Shown here: positions 1 through 8,553 of the stretch, one piece after another
Layout of the letters: every line of letters starts with the position of its first letter
Numbering within the stretch: the first letter of the stretch is position 1
Origin: Brachypodium distachyon
Lineage: Eukaryota; Streptophyta; Magnoliopsida; Poales; Poaceae
Reading direction: 5' to 3'
Assembly (NCBI RefSeq): GCF_000005505.3
Contig: NC_016133.3
Span: forward strand, 26,948,508-27,012,507
DNA: 64,000 bases
The notes under the pieces: model-generated
What the model was told of the DNA's origin: nothing
Databases searched by the model: none
What the model saw: the letters and a program-made list of their open reading frames with translations, nothing else
Program-made: the position numbers and the translations under genes

Positions 1-140
1 GAAACCCCGCTAGCCCCTTTCGGGCTGGTAGCTTGCCGGGAAGCTCGTCGGCTCTCCCCGGGATGAGACCTTCCCGGGAACCCGGGGGAGGGGCCCACGC
101 GTCATGCGGCGGTGGTACCCCGGGTGCCACTGGTGCGACA
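1..140 (-). mobile_element. TAT0: terminal part of a Tat-type LTR, cut by the window edge
   Basis: The first 140 bases match the right end of the TAT1 LTR (22160-22291), including the terminal GGTGCCACTGGTGCGACA. They are followed by GCGTC, which is exactly the sequence found uninterrupted at the same point of the NA1 5' LTR near 24731. This is therefore a Tat-family LTR inserted in the 3' LTR of NA1, with GCGTC at 141-145 as target-site duplication. Whether it is a solo LTR or the 5' LTR of a complete minus-strand element lies outside the window. Confidence 0.85.
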
Positions 141-384
141 GCGTCTATTCGACTTGTATCTAAGTTGGGGGGGTGTCCTCTTGGCTCCCCCTCCTGGTCC
201 TTTATATATGCAGGAACTCGGGTCTCAGGTAGAGTCCAAGTCGGTTACAATGAGGAGATATACTCTAATTAACCTTCCTTGTCTTGAGTCACAAGATTTG
301 GCATGTAAACTCCTGTAGTCGAAGTAGGCTTACTTGTGGGCCCCCAGCTGGGCTGTACCGGGTATACTCGAGTCGAGCACGTCA
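141..384 (-). repeat. NA1 3' LTR, visible part
   Basis: Matches 24731-24972 closely. It ends GAGCACGTCA; with the other LTR edge starting TGACGAAG (24512), the LTR has inverted termini TGACG/CGTCA. A minus-strand TATATAAAG lies near 199-208, matching the copy at 24788-24796 and suggesting the element promoter. The left part is displaced by TAT0 and lies outside the window. Confidence 0.8.
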
Positions 385-400
385 GTAGCCCCCAAGTGCC
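385..400 (-). other. NA1 polypurine tract
   Basis: The plus strand reads GTAGCCCCCAAGTGCC directly after the LTR end, so in element sense a purine-rich GGGGGCTAC abuts the 3' LTR. The same GGGGGCTAC abuts the TAT2 3' LTR at 26463. It is the expected plus-strand primer position and fixes the minus orientation of NA1. Confidence 0.75.
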
Positions 401-1760
401 TGGTGGAGTCAAAGACTCGACTAGGGACTTTTCCCGTAAAGCATGAGCTTATTCTGCTGTTGAGCCAATTGTGTAATGCTGTAGACTTTAGCATTTTACC
501 GACTCGTACTTCGAATGAGAAGTATTTTGATTCAGAGAATGTCTGAGCTTATGCTTTAGTGTATAACTGTTAAATAACAGTTTCACAACATGATCTAATA
601 GTGGATCAATGCGGTGAGTAAGAGTCATAGGGATATATGCTTAATGCGTCCAGATACTCGAGAAGTCGAGTCTAGTTAATCGCTCTACAGCGAATACAAC
701 ACTAGCTTTCATCAGCATTCGAGTCCCCGGGCTCGAACCTGGCGACTGGCGAATTTTGACTTAGCCTGCTGGGGTCTTATAAAGTCAAATTCCAGTTTTG
801 AAGTACTCGACTCGTTCGTCAAGATTGCTTGAACTGGAAATACGCAGCTGGTACGTTTCCAGGCCCTATAGGAAGCCTACGAGTCTTATCTTCATGTAAT
901 GAACATGGTTGCAGGGAGCGACCCTTGAGTGAGAATTGTTACTGGAGGGATGCAACCCATGCATATCCAGGCCTAATTTTTAGGACTTACCTTCATACAA
1001 TGAGTATGGATTTGACTGGAAATAATGTAGCTAGTACGATTCCAGGCCCGTAAGAGAACTTTCGGTTCTTATCTTCATGCAATGAGCATGGATTTACTGA
1101 AATACGCTGCTGGTACGATTTCAGGCTCGATGGAGTGATCCATGAGGCTTATCTTCATGCAATGAGCATGAGATTTACTAGAACAACGCAGCTGGTGCGA
1201 CTCCAGGCTCTTTATACGAAACCCAAGAGGCTTACTGTTATGCGAATGAGCATAAACAACTGAGATGACACAGCTGGTGCGACTCACTTGAGTCGATTAT
1301 ATGAAATTGACTATTTTGTGTCAGGGCCATTACCCTGTTTTTACTGTTGTAAGTAAAGAATAAACAATAGTTGATTATATGAAGTCTTTAGTATAAAGCA
1401 ACAACAGGTTAATTCGCGACTCGAATGAGAGTCTTAGTGTTCACATTCGAGACTCAAGATGAGTTTCAACATTTAAGATAAACTCCGTCATCTTGTATGC
1501 AAAATAATTTCGAGTCATGATATTCGAGTCAGACTTCGTCATTGATGACATACCTGCTAGAGGTGAAGAGCCGTTTTGGACAACAGATGTGACTGGATGT
1601 ACAGTCTAGCCTGACAGCTAGGCACACTGCAGGTGTGCGTCAGTGGAGAAACGATCACACTTCGCGCAGTAAACAAGACACAATGATGATCTCATTGGTT
1701 CTTGCGCCCATGAAGTAAGAAGTTACTTTCATCTTTGCCGTTTCGTATTCCGACTGATAC
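401..1760. repeat. NA1 spacer with a degenerate tandem repeat
   Basis: AT-rich stretch between the NA1 3' LTR and the antisense genes. Between about 829 and 1310 a unit of roughly 80-105 bp recurs five to six times. Recurrent parts are CTGGAAATACGCAGCTGG, a CCAGGCCC box, TTATCTTCATGCAATGAGC and a closing CTGGAAA/TTTCCAG pair. No coding frame is conserved. It sits upstream of the antisense gene promoter and could contribute to it, which is inference. I see nothing recognisable in 401-828 and 1311-1760. Confidence 0.55.
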
Positions 1761-1764
1761 GGAA

Positions 1765-1823
1765 CACGTGGCCACGACAGAGATCGTGCGTCCCGGATTT
1801 TCTGCCAAAGCAAGGATAAAAAT
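1765..1823 (+). promoter_or_regulatory. Probable promoter of NA1 antisense gene 1
   Basis: A G-box core CACGTG (1765-1770) is followed about 45 bp later by GATAAAAAT (1815-1823), a TATA-like box. The first antisense-gene ATG is at 1952, some 130 bp further on. The arrangement agrees with the TATA box found ahead of the homologous antisense gene of TAT3. Activity is not demonstrated. Confidence 0.45.
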
Positions 1824-1951
1824 GGAGGTGGGGTAAATTAGTTTTAACCCTTCTTCCTCCTCGCACCCAGAGCTCAGGCACCCAAGACTCTAGCTTCCAT
1901 AGCCAAAAACCCTTCGTATTCCCTGTTAATCACGTCCTTCGACCCAGCGAG

Positions 1952-3594
1952 ATGGGGAAGAAAAAGAAAAGCGCGGAAGCTTGGCCGCTGTCCTCCGTGG
2001 ATCGCTAGAGGGTGGCCGGCATGTAAGAGGAAGGGTTGTTGTCCCCGCGGCAGGGGCATGTGCGTTTTCCCAGCGAGGAGGTAATCCCTCGCCGCATGCA
2101 TGGAGAGCGAGTGGTGCATTATGATTTCATCACTCGAGGTTTAGCATTCCTAGTCCACCATTTCCTTCATAGCTTGCTTTTGGCCTATGGGCTCCAACTT
2201 CATAATCTTTCTCCAAACTCCTACCTCCACATCGCGTGCTTCGTGACGCCGTGAGAATGCTTTCTTGGAATAAATCCCCATATGGGTTTCTAGAAGAGAA
2301 TGTTCACCATCAAGCGCCAGGGCAAGGACGTGATTGGATGTGTAGATATTCAAACTCAGGCGGATGCCAAATTCTTCAACCTCCGAGAGAGGGAATCATC
2401 TTCTCAATGGAAATCGAGGTGGTTCTATGTCATGGATGTGCCGGCCGAAGGACGCGGCTTCAGTCTTCTCGAATTCTCCGCGACTGCGTCGATGAAGAAG
2501 ACAACGGCCTAGAGTCATAAGTTGGGAGGAACAGAGGGCGAAGAAGCCGAGACTCTGCTAGCCCGAGTCCTGTCTCTCATGGAGACTCCTCAGTTCAAGG
2601 TGACTGGAATTCACCTCATCGCCGCTTTTATCCGGAGAAGAAATCAGCCTCTGCAGGCTCATGCTCATCCTATGTGGGCATAACGGGGGGTTCGTGACCC
2701 GACCCGAATTAGTACCGTGGAATTTGCTATTATTTTGCCTCCCGATGGGAGTGATGTTCAAGACATGACTTGAGACTGCTATTTGTTTTTAGCCGATCAT
2801 CCGCTCCATGACAACTCTTATTTATGAGTTTGAGGAGATGAAGGCAGATCGGGAGCGACTTCGAGCATAGCTGGGTCAAAGTCGCCAAGAGCTGCAGGAA
2901 GCAGCCGCCAAAAAGAGTCGTCTTCAGCAACATATGTACTTCCGCGGAGAAAGAGCGGGAAAAGGTTTGGATCGAGCGACTCGAAAGTGCTACTCGCTCT
3001 GTTGCTGGTGAGCGTTTGAATATGTTACCCAAGTGGCTTTTCCTTCTCGTGTAAAATTTGACCATTACTCTGTCCTTTTGCAGGAGTCCTTGATGCCTCT
3101 GCTGAGGTTCAATTCAAAGAGAGAAGCCGGAGCTTCAATGAGGCTCTAGAAAACGTCGAAGTCATCAACGCTGAAGCTAAGGGCAAGCTCGGGCAAGTGA
3201 CGAAGATTCTGGCTACCGTAATCGGGAGATGTCTCCTGATGGGTCTGTGTCGGAGTCGCTAAATGGCCTCATTGACTTCTTTGCTGCAAGTCAAGACCCG
3301 GTAGAGGAGTACTTCCAGCATCGGTCGAAGACCGACGCTGAGTTATGCTTCATGCGTGCTCTTGCGCATGGCGTTGGGGAAGACGTTCTCCGTTGAGTAG
3401 CCTCTCAATCGACTCGGTCGAGAGCAAGTGACATGGTCAGCCTAGGGCCCCTTATGGGAAAGGGCAAAGAGCTGGCTGAGATCTCGTTGCGGCAACCTCG
3501 TAGATCAATCGAGGAGATGAACCTAGCTTCATCTGGTGGCCAAGAGGTGGGAGATCTTTCACTAGATATATTTGATTCTCTTTCTCCTTTGTGA
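1952..3594 (+). pseudogene. NA1 antisense gene 1: Transposase_28-like protein, degraded
   Basis: Reads against gag. The frame from ATG 1952 (MGKKKKSAEAWP) holds a Transposase_28-like N-terminal domain with the signature GLQLHNLSPNSYLHIACF (about 2185-2240). Later comes ARVLSLMETPQFKVTGIHL and FIRRRNQPLQ.HAHPMW (2560-2680), the counterpart of FIGRRVAPLQRRSHPAW in TAT2. A coiled-coil segment follows, then a clear GT-AG intron (3008-3083, 76 nt) and a last exon ending in TGA 3592-3594. In-frame stops occur at 2006 (TAG), 2024 (TAA), 2252 (TGA), about 2291 (TAG) and 2510 (TAG), and the middle exons seen in NA3 (about 56400-57020) are deleted. The family is known from grass Gypsy elements; its function is unknown. 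Confidence 0.7.
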
Positions 3595-3715
3595 ATCTTC
3601 TTTTTATGTTCTTTTAGCTTTGTAAAGAACTGCTCTAGCTGAGCCCTTTTTGGAAAGACATCAAAGATCTTTATTTCCACCCCAAAAGGGGTTCTTTCGC
3701 GCAGAGGGGAAAAGG

Positions 3716-4515
3716 ACAGTCAAGTCACTCGGTTCTAGCTGGAGAGGCAGCCTCTCGCAGCGATGCTCCAGCCAATCCTAGCGGAAAGGATCAGGCTGGG
3801 ACTACTCTGTCCCCAAAGCAGTTACGAGAGGTTGAGGCTCGGCTCGCTAAGCTAAAGCGTGACATGCCGGGTGACGCTCAAAGTAGCAAGTCTAGCCTAA
3901 AAGCTGCGACCAACCAGGAAGAGTTTGTTTTTGGAGAGCTTCGTAACCTGAGCATCCAAATCCAAGGTAAGGATCGCAAGACTTTGCCTTTCATGTCGGC
4001 CTGCAAAGTAATCTTGTCATCTTCTGTGTAGCTGTTCGCTTTGATCCTGATGATGAAAAATCCAGAGTGAACTCTGCCATTCAAGCTCGCCGAGTGCATG
4101 ACCCATCACCCTTTTGGCTAGATCAGTCGAGGAGCTACGACTTGATGCTGTTGATTGAGCGGATCAAGCAGGTCAAAAGGTACTTCACCTCCTGCCGTGA
4201 CATGCTAGTTTTGACTATGGGGCCTTATGGCCACGGGAGAAGGTGCCTCGTAAATTGGGCAGCCTGATGGTGAAGTTTCACGGCGAGGAGAAGATGAAGG
4301 AATTGGTTCGACTCCAGCTGCTGAAGGGTGCCCAGATTGCCCTCGCATTTGTGCGAGTCAACTGCCCAGAGTTGGATTTCTGGCGAGTTGCTACACTGCC
4401 AGCTACTCTCACCCAGGGTATAAAGTCGTTCCTGGAGGCTGGGCAGGCGGCGGCGTTGCAGATGATCCGGCAATGGGAAGCAGATGAGGAGGAGACCATA
4501 CCTCGTAGTAGATAG
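3716..4515 (+). pseudogene. NA1 antisense exon cluster 1b
   Basis: Two exons form a coherent reading. Exon one runs to 3966, contains LREVEARLAKLKRDMPGD and is predicted helical. A 65-nt GT-AG intron (3967-4031) restores the frame into exon two, which has WLDQSRSY, LLIERIKQVKRYF and, after a frameshift near 4215-4245, LVRLQLLKGAQIALAFVRV. It stops at TAG 4513-4515. Intron position and length are identical in NA3 (58146-58210). It could be the 3' part of gene 1 or a separate gene; no start codon or TATA box of its own is evident. The ALAFVR domain resembles the C-terminal part of gene 2, suggesting internal duplication. Confidence 0.6.
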
Positions 4516-4799
4516 TCATGTAGTTCTTCTTCCTTTATTTCTCAAGAATATTCTACCGGGCGCGCGGTTAGCGCTTACGGTGGGAGTAGCCCCCGAGTTC
4601 AGTTCCGATTGTGTGTAGTGGCGACCGCACTCAAGGTTGTAATTTGATATCCTTGAATTTCTTGGCAAAGTTGCTCCCCTTCTATTTTGGAAATGCAACG
4701 CTATGACTTGCCAATCAGCACCGAGTCGAATTCCAACTTGTGGAAGTCGAGTTTAAGTCGGATTTCAAGTACTCCCGGTGGGAGTGCCTCGGAGTTGAA

Positions 4800-4807
4800 T
4801 ATAAATA
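4800..4807 (+). promoter_or_regulatory. TATA box of NA1 antisense gene 2
   Basis: TATAAATA, 86 bp ahead of the gene 2 ATG at 4886. The same octamer is at the same distance in NA3 (59095-59102 to 59181), so it is a conserved element in a diverged neighbourhood. Confidence 0.65.
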
Positions 4808-4885
4808 ACCGAGTGCGGACTCGAACGTACTTACTAGCGCAAGGGATTTGTCCTGCGGATTAGCACTTGGGTCTCGCGGGAAGAG

Positions 4886-5602
4886 ATGGATTCCTCCAAC
4901 GCACTTGATGTTATGCATATCCGTTTGGGACATGTTGAATACCAACTCATGCAAGCACGGGAGGAGATCTCCTTGCTTAAGTCGGAGAACCAGGCCGCAT
5001 CAGGCCGAGAAGATTTCCTTCTTGGGGAAATCATGAAGCTGAGTTCAGATTTGCGAGGTAACGGCTGAGTCCTCTGCTTGAAATTGTTGAGTTAATTGAA
5101 TGTCGACTGACTTGGACGCACCATATTTTGCAGATATGATGTCAGAACCATACGTTGAAGCTGAATGCCTAAAAAATCGTCTTGATGTTTTAGCACGATC
5201 TGGTTCAGAGACCCCATCCTTTTGGTCGAACCGCGACAAGGGTTATGCCCTTGCACTGTTGTAGGATTGAGTTGCAAGAGCAGTGGTCTGCCTGAAGTCC
5301 TGCAGTCACTGTTTGACTAAGGTGCACTATAACTTGTTTTCGGAGCTTCCTGTTCCTGTTGACCTGAAGGGATTGATCGAGAGATTTTGTGAAGGAGCGG
5401 TGGTGAGGGGGGCTACTCATGAACAATTGGTGGAGGGGGCTGTTCTAGCCCTCTCGTTTGTTCGTCTTCACTACCCCTCATTGAATCTGGACTCCCTGCA
5501 TTTGACTCCCACCTATGTTCCAAACGATGCTTAGCTTGGACCGGTTTACGACATGATGGAGAACACGACACGTCAACTGGTGACTCTTATGCCCTTGGGA
5601 TA
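4886..5602 (+). pseudogene. NA1 antisense gene 2, two exons
   Basis: Exon 1 (4886-5057) begins MDSSNALDVMHIRLGHVEYQ and is helical (AREEISLLKSE). A 76-nt GT-AG intron (5058-5133) leads in phase 1 to exon 2, with EPYVEAECLKNRL, then PVPVDLKGLIERF and VLALSFVRLHYPSLNLD. Comparison with NA3 shows that the TAG at 5535-ish (GCT TAG CTT) replaces a CAG. The original frame runs on through YDMMEN to the TAG at about 5602. Two further stops interrupt it near 5262: TAG shared with NA3, and TGA private to NA1. The product is unrecognised. Its C-terminal half resembles exon cluster 1b. Confidence 0.65.
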
Positions 5603-5877
5603 GAGTAGACTTTGATATTCGCTAAGGATGTAGGCGTAGTTGCCTGAGTAGTATTTTTACCGGGTGCGTGACCAGCGCTCCCGGTGGGAGTAGCCCCCGG
5701 GTCTGTGCATGACTGGTTTGCAGTCATGTGGAGACCCAAATACTTTGAAATCTTTTGTAACTGAAAGCTGTTAGCATCTTTGATCTTGTATGAGAAAACA
5801 TCGTGATCCCAATTTTGCGTGCTTGGGAACTGCCAACCGTTGAATGATTTTGTTGATGTTTGTTACACAGTAGCCTG

Positions 5878-6095
5878 TGAATGTCGGGTGCGTACAACGA
5901 GAGCTTTTAGGGTCGATTGGACGCAGCCCCAGAATGTCGGGTGCGTCCAATGACAAGTTTGCGGTCGATTGGATGCAGCCCCCGAGTGTCGGGTGCGTCC
6001 AATGACAAGTTTAATGTCGGGTGTGTGCAATGAAAAGTTTCGGGTCGATTGGACGCAACGCCCGAGTGTCGGGTGCGTCCAATGACAAGTTTTGG
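5878..6095. repeat. NA1 hairpin minisatellite, about 5 units
   Basis: Degenerate units of about 51 bp around the core AGTGTCGGGTGCGTCCAATG. In each full unit TTGGACGCA and TGCGTCCAA flank CCCGA-GTG-TCGGG, giving a two-step inverted repeat. One unit (6010-6055) is truncated. The array lies between the gag-protease stop (6580, minus) and the 3' end of antisense gene 2. NA3 has 12-13 units at the same place. Confidence 0.85.
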
Positions 6096-6579
6096 GATCG
6101 ATCTCTCAGTTCTGAGTGTGATGCGATCGCAACAACATAAGTAAAATAAAAAGACTCTGAGTATAGGAGCATAAATATTTTTCTTACGTACCGATGGTAC
6201 AAGAAGGTACTTAAAAATGTAGTGAAAAGAGGACAAATAGATGAGAAACTAAAAAAGGAATCAAGTAAAAAAGCTCGACGCGTTGGTGGCGCAGTTGTGT
6301 GGCGTTCCGCGCCTTGCTTCTTAAGTCCCCGGCTCTGGATTGGAGTCTGAGGGGGAGGTTTTTGATTCTCATATCCCGTAGTCGAGTTGGCTGAACATCC
6401 ATGCCGAGGCGTGGATGAGCTCGCAGGTATGTGTTTGAACTGACTTACTCTTCGGCAGACGTCTTCTGAGCTACACTGCATGGGCTGCGAAGTCGGCTTG
6501 GTGTGCTCGTTGTTTTGGTGTGCCTGCTAGAGGGGGCTCCTATTGTTGCGATTGGGGGAGCCCAGCGAGCCAGTATCCC
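6096..6579. other. NA1 spacer between protease stop and minisatellite
   Basis: No coding capacity that I can support. It is co-linear with NA3 60856-61290, including GTTGCGATCGCATCACACTC (minus sense) next to the minisatellite and a GC-rich stretch near 6290-6350. The two copies differ by several indels. Confidence 0.6.
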
Positions 6580-7646
6580 TTAGTTGATAGGGCTGCCGGC
6601 TGAGCCAGCGTTGGCCCCCTTTGATGAAGAGGCCTGTGCTTCCTCTGTCTTCAAGTCTACACCGCCTGTGGCCTCAATGGCTCTTTTCTTAAGGATGGAA
6701 TTTTGGTCATCGTCTGTTAAGAAGTAGGCCTGGTCAGCCTGGTCCTGCACGGCAAGTGACTCGGAAATTTTATGGAATTCACGGTCGCAGTGATCGGACC
6801 GCAGGAAGCTTCCAGAGATAGTTATCACGCCGTTGGGTCTAGGCATTTTGAGCTTAAGGTAAGCGTAATGCGGGACTGCCATAAAGCGTGCTAACGCGAC
6901 GCGACTCAAGACCACGTGGTACTGGGATTGCCAGTCGACCACTTCGAAGTCGAATCTGTCGCGTCTGAAGTTGTCGGGTGTGCCTAACACCACGTCAAGG
7001 CTAACTTTGCCCAGTGGAGTGGCTGCTTTTCCTGGGATGATCCCATGGAAGGTTGTCTTTGTGGGATCCAGCTTTGTCGTTGAGCGGTTCATCTTTCGTA
7101 GGGTGTCGGCATAGATAATGTTTAGCCCACTTCCACCGTCGATGAACACTTTGTTCAACATGTAGCCCCCGATCTGTGCGTCGAGCACCAGTGCTGCATT
7201 TCCCGGTTGCGGGTGGGTGATCTTCTCTGGAGAACGTGATCTCCACTTCAGACCAGTCGAGGTACTCCGTTGAAGAGGGAGGTGACCTCACGGCCACATG
7301 GACCTGCCGAGTTATGGACTTCTGGACCCGATTTGTGGGTTTCCCTTTTTGAATCATGCAGATGTGACCGACCGGAGTCGGATACGAACTGGCGACCGTG
7401 TCGGCGCTTCTGGTGGCGGTGCAAGGGCAACAGGGTGCACTGCACCGGTGAAACTGGCTGGGCGCGGAGGCGGAGGAGGAGAACCGATGGCTAGAGCTCC
7501 TGGTATGGGAGGAGGCAAGGGTTCATTGACTCCTTCGTTCGGGTATGGAAGACTCCCAGGTAATTGTGAGAAGCCAGCGCTGGTTGCTGACTGCTGTGTC
7601 CTGGCAAACTCAGCCTGTAGTTCCTTGAAACGCCGGCACTCGGCTA
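6580..7646 (-). pseudogene. NA1 gag C-terminal part and aspartic protease
   Basis: Continuation of the gag frame interrupted by TAT1 at 7647. The retropepsin-like core reads FIDGGSGLNIIYADTL, a DGG(S) active-site variant usual in plant Ty3/Gypsy proteins. It is followed by SQYHVVLSRVALARFMAVPH and a Ser-rich tail ending SAGSPIN-stop at 6580. NA3 ends with nearly the same residues (SASSPIN), so this is the native end of the polyprotein. No RT follows. The segment 7189-7646 is in other frames because of indels. Confidence 0.75.
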
Positions 7647-7651
7647 GAGGG

Positions 7652-8452
7652 TGTCGTAGCCCGGGGCTTAGACACCGAGGATGCTAGGCACCCCCTTTTA
7701 GGTTCGGCAGTGGGCGTTGGGGATCGCTCTGGCAATCGTTGGTGAGGCCAATGACGAGCGTGGCAAGGTACAAGCCAGTTTACCCAGGTTCGGGCCACCC
7801 GAAGGTGTAAAACCCTATGGCATGCTTCTGAGTGTGTATTAACCAATGAACAAGTGTTTACAGGTTGCCGGGGGAGTCCCCGGGTGCTCTCTTCCTTTCT
7901 GCTAAGTGGCTACTTGCTACTTCTGGACTAAATTTCTAGTGATCGTACCCAGCTCGAGTCTAACCTTAGAAAAATCGGAACCCTTTGACCGGTGGCGCTG
8001 GTCCTCCTTTTATACTCAAGGGGATACCACAGGTGCCTTAGGACACGCGCCGAACGAAGGCCCAAGGCAGCTTGCCTTTGCTGCGCTGGCGTGCATGCAC
8101 CGTGAAACGCACTGTAGCTAGGGCCATACGTGCCCTAGATTCACTGTGGGCTACTCACTATTGGTTGACTAGACAGGAAACCACCACCCTGTCGAAGCAT
8201 TTAATGCTCGGCTTGTGCCACACTCCATGCTCCGACCAGCCCTCTACAAAAAGAGCCTGCCGGGTGGCCACGTGGCGCCGATACTCTGCCTGCACTGAGC
8301 ATCGGCCCTGTTGTAAGCGCCTGCGCCAAGAAACACCCTCCCCGGCAAGTGAGCTTCCCGAGGGGTGTCCTGAGGGGGTCTTCACGCTGTCATCCGGGGT
8401 AACCCCCGCAGCCCGGCAAGCCCTGCTCCAGGACAACCCCCTTCCTAGGCTC
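7652..8452 (-). repeat. TAT1 3' LTR, truncated
   Basis: Matches 21339 to about 22153 of the 5' LTR from TGTCGTAGCCCGGGG onward, then stops matching after CTAGGCTC. About 135 bp of LTR edge, the polypurine tract and the first exon of the antisense gene are missing. The LTR is joined directly to the antisense gene just ahead of its second exon. It contains the shared motif TTTACCCAGGTTCGGGCC near 7781. Confidence 0.85.
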
Positions 8453-8553
8453 ACCCAGGCCAAGTAAGTAAGAGGGGGAGAACTGACACTGCACCCGCCG
8501 CGCCAAGTAAGAAGCCGCGCACCCAGGCCAGTGTTAGTGCTAGTCAGACCGGC

